Below are positions 9,364-18,196 of a stretch of DNA of 64,000 nt, in pieces. Both the position numbers and the translations under genes were made by a program. The stretch covers positions 24,150-88,149 of the forward strand of contig CAYZRS010000018.1 of assembly GCA_964480915.1 (NCBI GenBank), written 5' to 3'. Position 1 is the first letter of the stretch, and each line of letters begins with the position of its first letter. The DNA comes from CAWGCE01 sp964480915. GTDB lineage: Bacteria > Planctomycetota > Planctomycetia > Pirellulales > Pirellulaceae. The notes under the pieces were generated by a model that was given only the letters and a program-made list of their open reading frames with translations, ran no database searches and was not told where the DNA came from.

Positions 9364-9711
9364 ATGGCTAAGAAAGTCCATTGGTACTATCACCGTCGCG
9401 GCTGAACGAGTTGCACTCGAGCGCAAGAGTTTCTTGCCAAGCACGGTTCTCAAGTCGCGACCGAACAGAACGCGACCAAAGAACGAATCGAAGGTTCCGA
9501 GGTTCTGGCGGTTCTTGATGGGATGTCCAAATTGGTCGTTGCCAAGGGCAAGAAACAATTGGAATTCGATTTGAAGACAGACCGGCCAGATGACGCGGAA
9601 CTGGTCGCCGCGATGACGGGACCCACAGGCAACCTGCGTGCCCCGTCATTGGTCGTCGGCAAGACGGTGATCGTCGGATTCAACGCCGATTTGTACGAAT
9701 CGCGACTTTGA
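9364..9711 (+). CDS. ArsC/Spx-family selenoprotein with U-T-S-C active site
   Basis: A 115-residue thioredoxin-fold protein that is complete only if the in-frame TGA at 9403-9405 (codon 14) is read as selenocysteine. The N-terminus KKVHWYYHRRG leads into U14-T-S-C17-TRAQEFL, exactly where ArsC, Spx and glutaredoxins carry CxxC or CxxxxxR sites. The C-terminal APSLVVGKTVIVGF is the family's substrate-side strand pair with the cis-proline. Without recoding, only a 62-residue tail from 9523 would be translated and the active site would be lost. GGAG (9352-9355) sits 8 nt before the ATG. A hairpin with a GUU loop follows the TGA (9423-9437). The gene ends with a normal TGA, 10 nt before the convergent sppA stop. 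It probably acts as a thiol/selenol oxidoreductase; the substrate is unknown. I recall ArsC family (seleno)proteins being annotated in planctomycetes, so the family may not be new. Confidence 0.88.
9423..9437 (+). promoter_or_regulatory. Bacterial SECIS-like hairpin of the ArsC-type selenoprotein
   Basis: GCAAGA (9423-9428) pairs perfectly with TCTTGC (9432-9437) around the triloop GTT. The loop G is 24 nt after the TGA, within the window expected for bacterial SECIS elements, which require a G among the first loop bases. The same form recurs in the other two selenoprotein genes. Confidence 0.75.
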
Positions 9712-9721
9712 TCAGCAGCTT

Positions 9722-11803
9722 CTATTGGATGTTGATCCGGCACGGCATGATGCAGGCGGTCGGCTCACGAAAAATCTGTTGCAGCATGAATAGATCGGCC
9801 CACTGTTGGCGGAGTGGAGCCGGAACCATGTTTTGTCCTGCTGCCGTTAAGGGGCTGGTCGCGGAGGCTCCGCCAAACATCTCCTCGAAAAACGTTTTCT
9901 GTTCCGGGAGGATCATAAGTTCTGGGTCGTCGTTCGGTTCGAGATCTGCCAGCTTTTGAGCGCTGGCAATGGCGTCCGAGAGTGAGCCCAGCTCATCGAC
10001 CAATCCGTTGTCGACCGCTTGCCGCCCAGTCCAGACACGTCCGCCTGCCAGCGTCTTTAGCTCGTCCAATTCCATCTCCCGGCCGGCAGCCGCTTTCGTC
10101 GTGAATTGCTCGTAGGTTTCTTCCATGTAACCTTGCATCATCTTGCGTCCCTCGGGCGAGAATGGTTCGGACGTCGAGAATAGATTGCTGTTCTTACCGA
10201 AGGAAATCACGTCGGTCGTCACCCCTGCTTTTCTCATCAGGCCGCCCGTCACGATTTTTCCGCCGACGACACCGATCGATCCGGTGAGGGTTCCCGGTTC
10301 GGCAAAGATTTTGTCGCATCCCATAGAAATGTAGTAACCGCCGCTCGCCGCGACATTGCCCATGCTGGCGATGATTGGTTTTTCAATCGTCTCGATTTTG
10401 TTCCAGATCAGATCGCTGGCGAGTGCCGATCCGCCAGGACTGTCGACTCGCAACACGATCGCCGCGACATTTTTGTCTTCGTCCGCTTCGGCGAGCGCCT
10501 GAATGATGGTGTCGCTGCCCATCGTCTTGCCTCCCATCAACGGATCAGAGCTGCTCGATCCCGAGTTGATGGCACCGACGGCATAAACGATGGCAATCTT
10601 CTCGGCCGCCTTCGATCTCTTTTTTGATTTACCGCCACCAGAAAAGAGCTCCATCATCTTGATAAAGCCGCCCATGCCAGAGAAGTCGGTATCGACCTTC
10701 TTCTTGCCATAATCTTCCAGAATCGCCAACTGGTGATCTTTGCTGCCGGCCAGCAATTCCTGCTCCCAAGCCTCTTCGTAAGCGACGATATCGATCAGCC
10801 CGGCTGTTTTTGCCGACTCGGCCGTGAAGACCGCTTGGTCGATAAACTTCTTCACGTCACTTTCCATCAGTGATCGATCGGTGCCGATGGTCTCGATCAT
10901 TTGGTCGTAGTAGTCGGCCAGCACCGATTCGAGCTGCTTGTGAAAAGCATCACTCATCTGCGTTCGCGTCATTGGCTCGGCGGCGCCTTTGAAATCGCCG
11001 ACTTGCATCATGTCGGCCTCGACATCTAATTTCGAAAGGAGGTTTTTGTAGAAAGTTACTTCAGCGCGAATCCCGGGAATCATCAGCGTCCCCGATTCGG
11101 GCATCATGATCTTGTCGCACGCACAGGCGATAAGGTATTCGCCGGTCGATCCGGATTCCATCTGAGCGTAGACCATCTTGCCGGAATCTCGCACCTTGCT
11201 GATCGCTTCACGGACTTCGTGCAGTTGGCCACGTCCAAGGCCGGCCGATTGGATGTTGAGTAGCACCGAGCGGACTTTGTTGTCTTCGGCCGCTTTGTGA
11301 AGTCGAGTAAGAAAGCTCATCAAGCTCTTGGTTTCGGCGCCTCCCAGTAAACCAAGTTGACTCGGGCCTTCGCTGAGCGCGCCAGAAAGGGTGATTTCGG
11401 CGACTGAGATTTTCGGTTGCTTGCGCGGCTTTTCAGCGGTTTTCGGTTTCTTCTCGTCTGTGGTCGTTTTTGAGTCGGCCGATTTTCCTTTTTCATTGTG
11501 AGCCGCTGGTCGCGCGGCTTCCGCTTCCGATTTCGCATTGTTTTCGCTGTTCGATTCGTCCTTGGCATCGTCCTTTACGCCGTTATCGGTTTCCGTGGAA
11601 GCGGCGGTCGATTGCTCATCCTTCGTTTCCATCGGCTGCTTTTCGGCCGGCGCGCTCTTTTCGGTGCTCGGTTCTTTTTTCGTCTGAGTTGCTGGTGCCT
11701 CTTGCGTGGCCGCTTCTTGGGCAATCGAGCTGTCGCCGCATAGAATCGTCAGACAAATAGTGACGATAAGACCGAATCGAAATACGAAAAATGATGATTG
11801 CAC
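9722..11803 (-). CDS. sppA: Signal peptide peptidase SppA, 67K type, with acidic linker
   Basis: A 693-residue membrane-associated serine protease that degrades cleaved signal peptides. An N-terminal signal/anchor (residues about 8-28) is followed by a low-complexity linker rich in Glu, Lys, Thr and Ala to about residue 130, longer than in E. coli SppA. Two tandem protease domains follow. The general base is K272 in GDFKGAAEPMTRTQ (domain 1) and the nucleophile is S487 in VAASGGYYISMG (domain 2), as in the two-domain enzyme where the catalytic pair spans both halves. LRVDSPGGSALASD and GTLTGSIGVVGGK are further family motifs. The gene converges with the ArsC-type selenoprotein. Confidence 0.92.
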   Translation of the reverse strand: MQSSFFVFRFGLIVTICLTILCGDSSIAQEAATQEAPATQTKKEPSTEKSAPAEKQPMETKDEQSTAASTETDNGVKDDAKDESNSENNAKSEAEAARPAAHNEKGKSADSKTTTDEKKPKTAEKPRKQPKISVAEITLSGALSEGPSQLGLLGGAETKSLMSFLTRLHKAAEDNKVRSVLLNIQSAGLGRGQLHEVREAISKVRDSGKMVYAQMESGSTGEYLIACACDKIMMPESGTLMIPGIRAEVTFYKNLLSKLDVEADMMQVGDFKGAAEPMTRTQMSDAFHKQLESVLADYYDQMIETIGTDRSLMESDVKKFIDQAVFTAESAKTAGLIDIVAYEEAWEQELLAGSKDHQLAILEDYGKKKVDTDFSGMGGFIKMMELFSGGGKSKKRSKAAEKIAIVYAVGAINSGSSSSDPLMGGKTMGSDTIIQALAEADEDKNVAAIVLRVDSPGGSALASDLIWNKIETIEKPIIASMGNVAASGGYYISMGCDKIFAEPGTLTGSIGVVGGKIVTGGLMRKAGVTTDVISFGKNSNLFSTSEPFSPEGRKMMQGYMEETYEQFTTKAAAGREMELDELKTLAGGRVWTGRQAVDNGLVDELGSLSDAIASAQKLADLEPNDDPELMILPEQKTFFEEMFGGASATSPLTAAGQNMVPAPLRQQWADLFMLQQIFREPTACIMPCRINIQ

Positions 11804-12050
11804 CTTTGGCTCCTCTGCAAAATGTGGAATTCAGCCCCTTGGCCTGTCGTCTGCGATTGCTCGCCTGACGCTGATGACTTTCTAACCGCGAGAATCGGCC
11901 AGCCAAACTCGTACTACGCAAATCCTCTAGATCCCATAGTTTTACAGCGGCGATCCCTTGGATAGCTTGGCAGTCCAAGAAGCGACAGGAAACCCGGCCG
12001 ACCGCCATGAATAACCGATAGAAACCGACAAACTAGGTGTACATCCGCTA

Positions 12051-12078
12051 TTGAATCTGTACACTCGTACATTATACT
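12051..12078 (+). promoter_or_regulatory. Predicted lexA promoter with internal dyad (candidate LexA operator)
   Basis: TTGAAT (12051-12056) and TATACT (12073-12078) are 16 nt apart. The spacer is almost filled by the perfect inverted repeat TGTAC-N4-GTACA (12058-12071). A further TGTACA lies at 12038-12043. lexA is the next gene downstream and LexA normally represses itself, so this dyad is a plausible LexA box for this lineage; that assignment is inference. The transcript leader would be about 250 nt once the assembly join is removed. Confidence 0.45.
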
Positions 12079-12274
12079 GCCGATGATGGAGAAACGGGCT
12101 GCTGGGCGTCGATTTGGTTNNNNNNNNNNNNNNNNNNNNNNNNNNNNNNNNNNNNNNNNNNNNNNNNNNNNNNNNNNNNNNNNNNNNNNNNNNNNNNNNN
12201 NNNNNNNNNNNNNNNNNNNTCGTACATTATACTGCCGATGATGGAGAAACGGGCTGCTGGGCGTCGATTTGGTT
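12065..12274. repeat. 55-bp direct repeat flanking an N gap (assembly join)
   Basis: The 55 bases at 12065-12119 recur exactly at 12220-12274, on either side of 100 N (12120-12219). A second gap in the window shows the same exact 55-base overlap. This is the signature of two contigs that overlap by one assembly k-mer and were scaffolded with a fixed-length gap, not of a biological duplication. Just after it, 12300-12360 holds short imperfect repeats around GCCAGTCGTTTARTGTTT. Confidence 0.85.
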
Positions 12275-12484
12275 TTTCGATTTGGTTTTGTTAGTCGCCA
12301 GTCGCCAGTCGTTTAATGTTTACCACGCCAGTCGTTTAGTGTTTGCCGCTGTTTACCGCTAATCGTTCTGGGGACGGCCGATCGTCGTAAAGAATTTGCC
12401 ACCAGCCGTGGCCGAATGTCGTGTCTCGTACTGCCGTCTTCTATCGTCACACCCCAATCGATCAAGAACCCAAGAGGACATTGG

Positions 12485-13087
12485 ATGTCTCACCTAGATC
12501 AGCTGACGAAACGCCAAAAAGCCGTTTACGAATTTGTGCGGGACAAGATTCAAAACCGTGGATATGGTCCGACTGTCCGCGAGATTGGAGAGCAATTTGA
12601 TATTAGCTCGCCCAATGGGGTCATGTGTCATCTGCGGGCGCTCGAAAAGAAGGGCTTGATCACTCGCGAGCCGAACATGTCGCGGGCGATTCAGCTGAAT
12701 GCCGATCCGGGTGAGGTGACCGGTCTGCCGCTGGTTGGCGAAGTTGCGGCGGGCGTGATGCACGAAGCGATCGAACAGGACGAGCGAGTCGATTTCGGTA
12801 CGATGTTCAGTCGCAAGAATCAGTTTGTGCTCCGCGTCCGCGGCGAGTCAATGATCGAAGCACAGATTGCAGACGGCGATTTGGTCGTGGTGAAGAAGCA
12901 GCGAACGGCGACCAAAGGACAGATGGTGGTGGCGCAGACCGAAGATGGCGAAGCAACTTTGAAATATTGGTTCCCGGAAAAGAACCGGATTCGGCTCCAG
13001 CCGGCCAATTCCGAAATGTCGCCAATCTACGTCAAGAACGCGAAAGTCTTGGGCGTCGTGGTCGGTGTGGTGCGTCCCAGAGTGTAG
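12485..13087 (+). CDS. lexA: LexA repressor
   Basis: SOS-response repressor of 200 residues. The N-terminal winged helix (residues 1 to about 65, LTKRQKAVYEFVRDKI, then TVREIGEQFDISSPNGV) binds DNA. The C-terminal S24 domain self-cleaves when RecA filaments form: the cleaved bond is A89-G90 (GEVAAGVMHE), the nucleophile S122 (RGESMIE) and the general base K160 (GEATLKYW). The ATG at 12485 was chosen because AAGAGG (12472-12477) lies 7 nt upstream and the protein then starts as LexA proteins do; an in-frame ATG at 12416 adds 23 unrelated residues. A candidate self-operator lies at 12058-12071. Confidence 0.95.
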   Translation: MSHLDQLTKRQKAVYEFVRDKIQNRGYGPTVREIGEQFDISSPNGVMCHLRALEKKGLITREPNMSRAIQLNADPGEVTGLPLVGEVAAGVMHEAIEQDERVDFGTMFSRKNQFVLRVRGESMIEAQIADGDLVVVKKQRTATKGQMVVAQTEDGEATLKYWFPEKNRIRLQPANSEMSPIYVKNAKVLGVVVGVVRPRV

Positions 13088-13181
13088 GACCGATGGGGGC
13101 GCACGGTTCTTCCTTGTCCCGGCCTTCCTTCTTTCCTTCCTTCGGTCGCGGCAGCCTAATCACGGAGCTGATCGCGGCAGT

Positions 13182-14570
13182 TTAATCGCGGCAGAGTTTC
13201 CAGGTCCAAGCCAGCGTCAGGAAAGCCAACGCGAGTGTTCCAGGTTCAGGAACGGCCACGGTATCGGCCGACATGAACTTATGGTTGTTCCAGATTACAA
13301 AGTCCTGGCCGTCGGCGACGCCGTCTGAGTTGAAATCGCCGCCGAACCAATCGGTGGTGCTGAATTTTTCACCGTTCCAGGCCACGAAATCGGCTCCATT
13401 CACGGTGCGGTCGAGATTCGCGTCGCCTGGCAAGGTGGCGAAAATTTCGCTGACCCAGAAATCTACATCAGCCGCGTCGATTTGGCGGTCGCCGTTCATG
13501 TCGAAACGGAGTTGATCGGTCCCTGTGACGACTTCCTGTTGCAACTCGATAAGGTCAGCGGCGTCCAACTGTCCGTTGCCAGATAGGTCGCCGATCGTTT
13601 CGATCCCAGCCATGCGAAAATCCGTAACTAGCGGAAGATGATCGAACGTATTCGTACTGGGATTCAAAAGGACATCATCGGCTTGCAACCCGGTAGCAGC
13701 CAACTCGGCGGGACTCATATCGCGAGTATTCAACACGTAGCTGTGCGGAAGTGTCAGCATGCTGTCGGTAAAGATGACGTAATCAAGGCGTCCCGGTTGG
13801 AATACGGAACTGTCGTTGCGCCACGTATAGTCGGCTGGCCCGGTCACATTGTGTAGCGGTCTCGCGTCGAACAACGAAGAACCGTCCCAATCGGGCGGCG
13901 TATCGGAACCATATTGCGACTCGTCGACAATGTCGCCAGTGACAACCGTTTGCAGAGGTTGCGGGCCACCGACGATGTTGAGGTCACCGAGGACAGCCAT
14001 CGGAGTGTGCCCCGGAAGATCGATGGAACCGCCAACCGATTTCGCGTCTCGCATCCAGCTAACCATCGCGTCCGATTGCTGCTGCCGGCCACTCTCACCG
14101 CCACTACAACAAGCGTAGTGATTGTTCATGACATAGAAATCACGCACATACGCGTCATCAGGAAGGTCGATGCGGCCGATCGCCAATTCTCGCTCACCGG
14201 CGGGCACGGTAGCGACACGGGTATCGAGAATTGGCCAAGGCGACGCGATGACGTTGTCTCTTCCCTGATGAGCGTACCAAAGAGCGCCATTCGGAAGCGG
14301 CGAGAGTTGATCCAAGAGACTGGCCACATCGGCTGCGGGACGGGTGATCTCTTGCAGGTTGATGACGTCAGGTTGAACCGCAGCAAAAATACGTTGGAAT
14401 TGCGCGGCGCCCGTCGCCGATTCATCCGGGAAAATCTGATTCCAAAGCGGGTTATAGGTCAACATGCGCAAGTCGGATTCGAGTTGCCGATCCATGAACG
14501 TGCCCGTTTGAGCAGAAAGTGAGGAGGTGGCCAACACGATGGCCAATGCCCATAGTCGATGCGGTCTCAT
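13182..14570 (-). CDS. Secreted endonuclease/exonuclease/phosphatase-fold protein with dockerin-like repeats and PEP-CTERM tail
   Basis: A 462-residue exported protein. A signal peptide (about 1-20) is followed by an EEP-fold domain (about 35-315) with the diagnostic segments MLTYNPLWN, INLQEITR, MNNHYACC, AVLGDLNIVGG, RLDYVIFTD and FDHLPLVTDF, which supply the metal and catalytic Asn, Glu, Asp and His. It therefore likely hydrolyses phosphodiesters outside the cell. Residues about 325-440 hold EF-hand-like calcium loops of dockerin type (DLSGNGQLDAADL, DMNGDRQIDAADV, GDANLDRTVNGADF, DFNSDGVADGQDF). The end, VPEPGTLALAFLTLAW plus basic residues, is a PEP-CTERM sorting signal. The substrate is unknown. 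Confidence 0.85.
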   Translation of the reverse strand: MRPHRLWALAIVLATSSLSAQTGTFMDRQLESDLRMLTYNPLWNQIFPDESATGAAQFQRIFAAVQPDVINLQEITRPAADVASLLDQLSPLPNGALWYAHQGRDNVIASPWPILDTRVATVPAGERELAIGRIDLPDDAYVRDFYVMNNHYACCSGGESGRQQQSDAMVSWMRDAKSVGGSIDLPGHTPMAVLGDLNIVGGPQPLQTVVTGDIVDESQYGSDTPPDWDGSSLFDARPLHNVTGPADYTWRNDSSVFQPGRLDYVIFTDSMLTLPHSYVLNTRDMSPAELAATGLQADDVLLNPSTNTFDHLPLVTDFRMAGIETIGDLSGNGQLDAADLIELQQEVVTGTDQLRFDMNGDRQIDAADVDFWVSEIFATLPGDANLDRTVNGADFVAWNGEKFSTTDWFGGDFNSDGVADGQDFVIWNNHKFMSADTVAVPEPGTLALAFLTLAWTWKLCRD

Positions 14571-14655
14571 GTTTGAACTTCCGTCGTAGAGTCTTGCGAT
14601 ACGTCTATAGTATACCGGGCGACGTGATAAATCGAACCTGCATCGATGGAACGTC

Positions 14656-14883
14656 TTAGTCGACCAGCGTCTGCAGCCTGCTGAGCCGTTCTGCCTCCAT
14701 GCGATTGCCGCGGCTCAACAACCGATCAACGATCGTCGCTTCCATCGAGACCGCCGATCCAGCCAGCCGCTGCAAATCGAATTTGGTGGACTGCTGCGTG
14801 GCAGTGAGTACGACCGATCGTTGAGACCATTCTTCCTCTAGTAGATTGTTCTGTTCGACTAAGTCGTGAGAGCTTGTATCTAC
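14656..14883 (-). pseudogene. Start-less open stretch, possible gene remnant
   Basis: The minus strand is open for 75 codons ending in SRLQTLVD and a TAA at 14658-14656, but lacks a start except a late ATG giving 29 residues. The translated text (for example KFDLQRLAGSAVSMEATIVD) is helical and looks more protein-like than the other frames. A second open stretch in another frame (14880-15143, ending LALLEQFGLAPNIAATARVV) lies just upstream, so a frameshifted remnant of a small gene is possible. I recognise no family. Confidence 0.25.
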
Positions 14884-15189
14884 TTAGGTGCCACCACGCG
14901 CGCCGTAGCTGCGATATTCGGCGCCAAGCCGAATTGTTCCAATAGCGCCAAAAAGACTTCTCTCGTGTGCCTTCTCGATTGCTTCTCTTGCTTGGGGTGC
15001 GGCTTGGGCCGTGCGCCATGCCGATTTCGTGAGGCGGAACAAACAAAATCGAGGTTTGTTGCCGGCTCGATTGGACGTACCTTGAATTTATCTTTATCTG
15101 ACCGTCGGAAAAAATATGCGGCTATTTGCCGACGCCAAGGCATCTTGAAGTCATGGGGAATTCTTTCAATTCAATTGGGGGGCAGCGGA

Positions 15190-18174
15190 ATGATGTTGGC
15201 AAATATTGATCGAAGATTCGGTTTGAGTTTGTTTCTTGGCTCGATTTTGGCAACGGGGCTATTCGGCGCCGATGTGGATTGGGTGCCGAATTCGAATGGC
15301 GATTGGGATGAAGTGGCCAATTGGTCGAGCAATCCGTTGCTGCCAACCGCAAGTGATGACGTAACGATCGATGTGGGTGGAGTGACGCTGCGGTCGATCC
15401 GGCATGATGTGGGGACGACCACCATCGGCAGTTTGCAGCTGTCGGAGCGGCTGAATGTTGTCGGTGGCTCGGTGACGGTCCAGGGCGCTGTCACGTTGGC
15501 TGCCGACAGTACGTTGATTGCCAACGGTGGTAGTGTCTTGTTTAACGGGTCGGTCCAGGCTGATGGAGCCGACTTGGAAGCGGCGGGTGGCAGTGTCTTG
15601 ACCATTCCCATTACGAGCTTCGATCAGACCGGCGGGTCGGTCCGATTTCGCGCATCGCAGGCAGGCAGTGTGCTCGATCTGTCGACGCTAACTTCGATAG
15701 CAGGAAGTACCACAAACTTTCGCGACGTCACGATGGAAGCGCTTTCCGGCAGCTTGCTTGACCTGGGGTCGCTCAGCAGTATCACACGTCCTTCGAATTT
15801 CTCGAACGTGAGAATATCTGCTGACGGCGCCGGTAGCGAAGTTGATTTGTCGTCGCATGCAGACTTTACGAGTGGCGCCGTGACCGATGTCACGACGCTC
15901 AATGGTGGCACGATCAGTTGGTCGAATCCGACCGCGATCCAAGGAGTCAATGTGACGGTTGGGGGGTTGCTGGCAACCCAGCAAATCGTCAGCTTGACGA
16001 ATGGATCGTTGCACGCAACGGATGGAGTGGTACCCAATACGAACAATCTGACCAACGCTGATGGCTCTTCGTTGATTGCTGGCGATTTGTTTTCGACCGG
16101 GACTTTGAGTTTTCCGCTGCTCACTTCTTATACCAACACGGCCACTTCCGATATTCGATTTACATCGGAAGGGAGTTCTAGTTTCCTTGATCTTTCGGCG
16201 CTTGAGAGCATTGCCGGGAATCAGAGTGATTTTCGAGGCTTTGTCATCGAAGCCAAAGGAGGTGGCTCGCTCGATCTTAGTCAACTGACCTCGGCTACGC
16301 GGCCGGCCAATTTTGGGTCGTTTGTGTTGGCATCCAATGGGGTTGGCAGTTTGTTCGACGTGGCCAGCTTTGCCGACTATTCAAGTGGCGCTGTAACCGA
16401 TGTGAATGTCACCAATGGCGGAGCCATGGTTTGGTCGAATCCTACGGCCATCGATCGTGTTTCGCTGGTGCTCGACGGAGTTCTGGCGACCGGTCAGATC
16501 GCCGATTTCACAAACGGACGGATCCTGGTCACCAACTCAGACAGTTCGCCAGCTGACTTTGGTAATTTGACGAATGTTGATGGCTCGTCGCTCGTCGCTG
16601 GGACACTGTTTAATTCTGGTATTTTGAATCTCCCTCAGGTAACGACGTATACGAATACATCGGGAGCCGCGGAGCAGCTGCGAGCAGAGCGCGTTGGCAG
16701 CCTGCTCGACTTATCCAATCTGCAAACGATCGATGGCGGTCCCAACATGTTTGCCGCGCTCAATGTTCGCGCGTTTGATGGTGGAACGGTCGATTTGAGC
16801 AGCGTGACTTCGATTCTGAAACCATCGCAGTTTTCGCCGATCACTCTCGAGTCGTCCGGCGCGGGGAGCGTCGTCGATCTTAGCGCCTATGCGGCCTATA
16901 CGTCCGAGCAAGTCGACACGATTGTCATCGGAGAAGGAGCAACCTTCCTGTGGTCGAATCCCACAACCATTCGCGGTCTTGATTTGGAGATTGGTGGAAC
17001 GATCGACACAACTCAACTGGCCAGCTTTCAGGATGGTTCGTTACAAGTCGACGAGGAGCAAGTGCGATCGATCGGATCGTTGACTGACGTCGATGGTTCG
17101 AGTTTGATCGCTGGCGAGTTGTTTTCCAGCGGCACGCTCACGTTGCCGTCCGTGACGAACTACATGCACACCGGTACGGCGGCGCGGGTGTTACGATCGA
17201 CGCGCGCGGGTAGCGAACTGAATTTTCCCAATTTGAATACGGTAACCGGTAACAGCGACCTGTTCATTCGATTGACGGTCGACGCGGCGAATTCTGGCAC
17301 GATCAATTTTTCGGCCGGAACGACGCTTTTCCAGACGGACGTCGAAATTTCGGCAACCGCAGGTGGGCTGATCACGGGCGGCACGCTGCACCTTGCCAAC
17401 GGCGCCGTTCTGCGTGGCGATGCAGGTATCATGGCGAACGTTTTGGCCACCGATGGCGGGTTGGTCGCCCCGGGCGTTTTTCGCGTAGGGGCTCTATCCG
17501 TGACGGGCGACATCCGCGCGGCGAACGGCGGCGTGATCGATATCGGCACCGAGGCGACGCTCGTCGCGAGTTCTGGTGTGTTCATTGAATCGGCAGGAAT
17601 CCTGACGGGCGACGGCACCATCGATGGCATGCTGACTGTGAACGGAGTCGTTCAGGTTGATGATATCGAGGAAACCCTCGACGTGACGCAAACTGTCGCG
17701 TTGGGGGCCGGTTCGACGATTCGTGTCTCGGAAGCTTATGTACAGGACGCAGCGACGATTTCGGCTGAATTCACGCTACTGCAATCGGCCGCCAGTTTGA
17801 CCGGCATGTTTGATACGCCGGCGGACAGCGGAATTCCGTCTCATCTGGGGGATGGCATGTTCTTGGATTCCATCTCTTATTTACCAAACGCCGTCGACAT
17901 GTCGGTCTACTCGGCGATTCCAGGTGACGCCAACGGGGACAAAGTTGTCGATGGCGCCGATTTCGTGATTTGGAATCAGAACAAATTTCAATCAGGAACC
18001 GATTGGACGACGGGTGATTTCAATGGCGACGGCGAAACGAATGGTGGCGATTTCGTCATTTGGAATTCGTTCAAGTTCACGGAACTGGATATGAATCTCA
18101 ACGCCGTACCAGAACCTGGTGGCGATTTGCTACTCGTGGTGATGATTTCCTGTTGGGCTTGGCGGCGTCGCTAG
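15190..18174 (+). CDS. Large secreted repeat protein with dockerin-like repeats and PEP-CTERM tail
   Basis: A 994-residue surface or secreted protein. The ATG at 15190 was chosen because a signal peptide follows immediately (LSLFLGSILATGLFGA); 108 further residues upstream are open but look non-coding. Residues about 30-50 resemble the planctomycete autotransporter-like opening (DWDEVANWSSN). Residues about 180-730 contain about four tandem copies of a unit near 150-165 residues, each with an LDLS-type beta-strand run, the words RPxNF or KPSQF, WSNPT and LTNxDGSSLxAG, suggesting a beta-helical stalk. Two dockerin-type calcium loops (GDANGDKVVDGADF, DFNGDGETNGGDF) and a VPEPGGDLLLVVMIS PEP-CTERM tail end the protein. 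It is likely an adhesin or matrix protein; the ligand is unknown. Confidence 0.8.
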   Translation: MMLANIDRRFGLSLFLGSILATGLFGADVDWVPNSNGDWDEVANWSSNPLLPTASDDVTIDVGGVTLRSIRHDVGTTTIGSLQLSERLNVVGGSVTVQGAVTLAADSTLIANGGSVLFNGSVQADGADLEAAGGSVLTIPITSFDQTGGSVRFRASQAGSVLDLSTLTSIAGSTTNFRDVTMEALSGSLLDLGSLSSITRPSNFSNVRISADGAGSEVDLSSHADFTSGAVTDVTTLNGGTISWSNPTAIQGVNVTVGGLLATQQIVSLTNGSLHATDGVVPNTNNLTNADGSSLIAGDLFSTGTLSFPLLTSYTNTATSDIRFTSEGSSSFLDLSALESIAGNQSDFRGFVIEAKGGGSLDLSQLTSATRPANFGSFVLASNGVGSLFDVASFADYSSGAVTDVNVTNGGAMVWSNPTAIDRVSLVLDGVLATGQIADFTNGRILVTNSDSSPADFGNLTNVDGSSLVAGTLFNSGILNLPQVTTYTNTSGAAEQLRAERVGSLLDLSNLQTIDGGPNMFAALNVRAFDGGTVDLSSVTSILKPSQFSPITLESSGAGSVVDLSAYAAYTSEQVDTIVIGEGATFLWSNPTTIRGLDLEIGGTIDTTQLASFQDGSLQVDEEQVRSIGSLTDVDGSSLIAGELFSSGTLTLPSVTNYMHTGTAARVLRSTRAGSELNFPNLNTVTGNSDLFIRLTVDAANSGTINFSAGTTLFQTDVEISATAGGLITGGTLHLANGAVLRGDAGIMANVLATDGGLVAPGVFRVGALSVTGDIRAANGGVIDIGTEATLVASSGVFIESAGILTGDGTIDGMLTVNGVVQVDDIEETLDVTQTVALGAGSTIRVSEAYVQDAATISAEFTLLQSAASLTGMFDTPADSGIPSHLGDGMFLDSISYLPNAVDMSVYSAIPGDANGDKVVDGADFVIWNQNKFQSGTDWTTGDFNGDGETNGGDFVIWNSFKFTELDMNLNAVPEPGGDLLLVVMISCWAWRRR

Positions 18175-18196
18175 GGAAGCGAATGCGACTCCGCGT

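Noticed and set aside
12065..12274. Possible biological tandem duplication around the first gap
   Set aside because: The identical length and exactness at two unrelated gaps point to assembly overlaps.
14866..15189. 108-residue N-terminal extension of the large repeat protein
   Set aside because: It precedes a clear signal peptide and is cysteine-rich text typical of non-coding frames.
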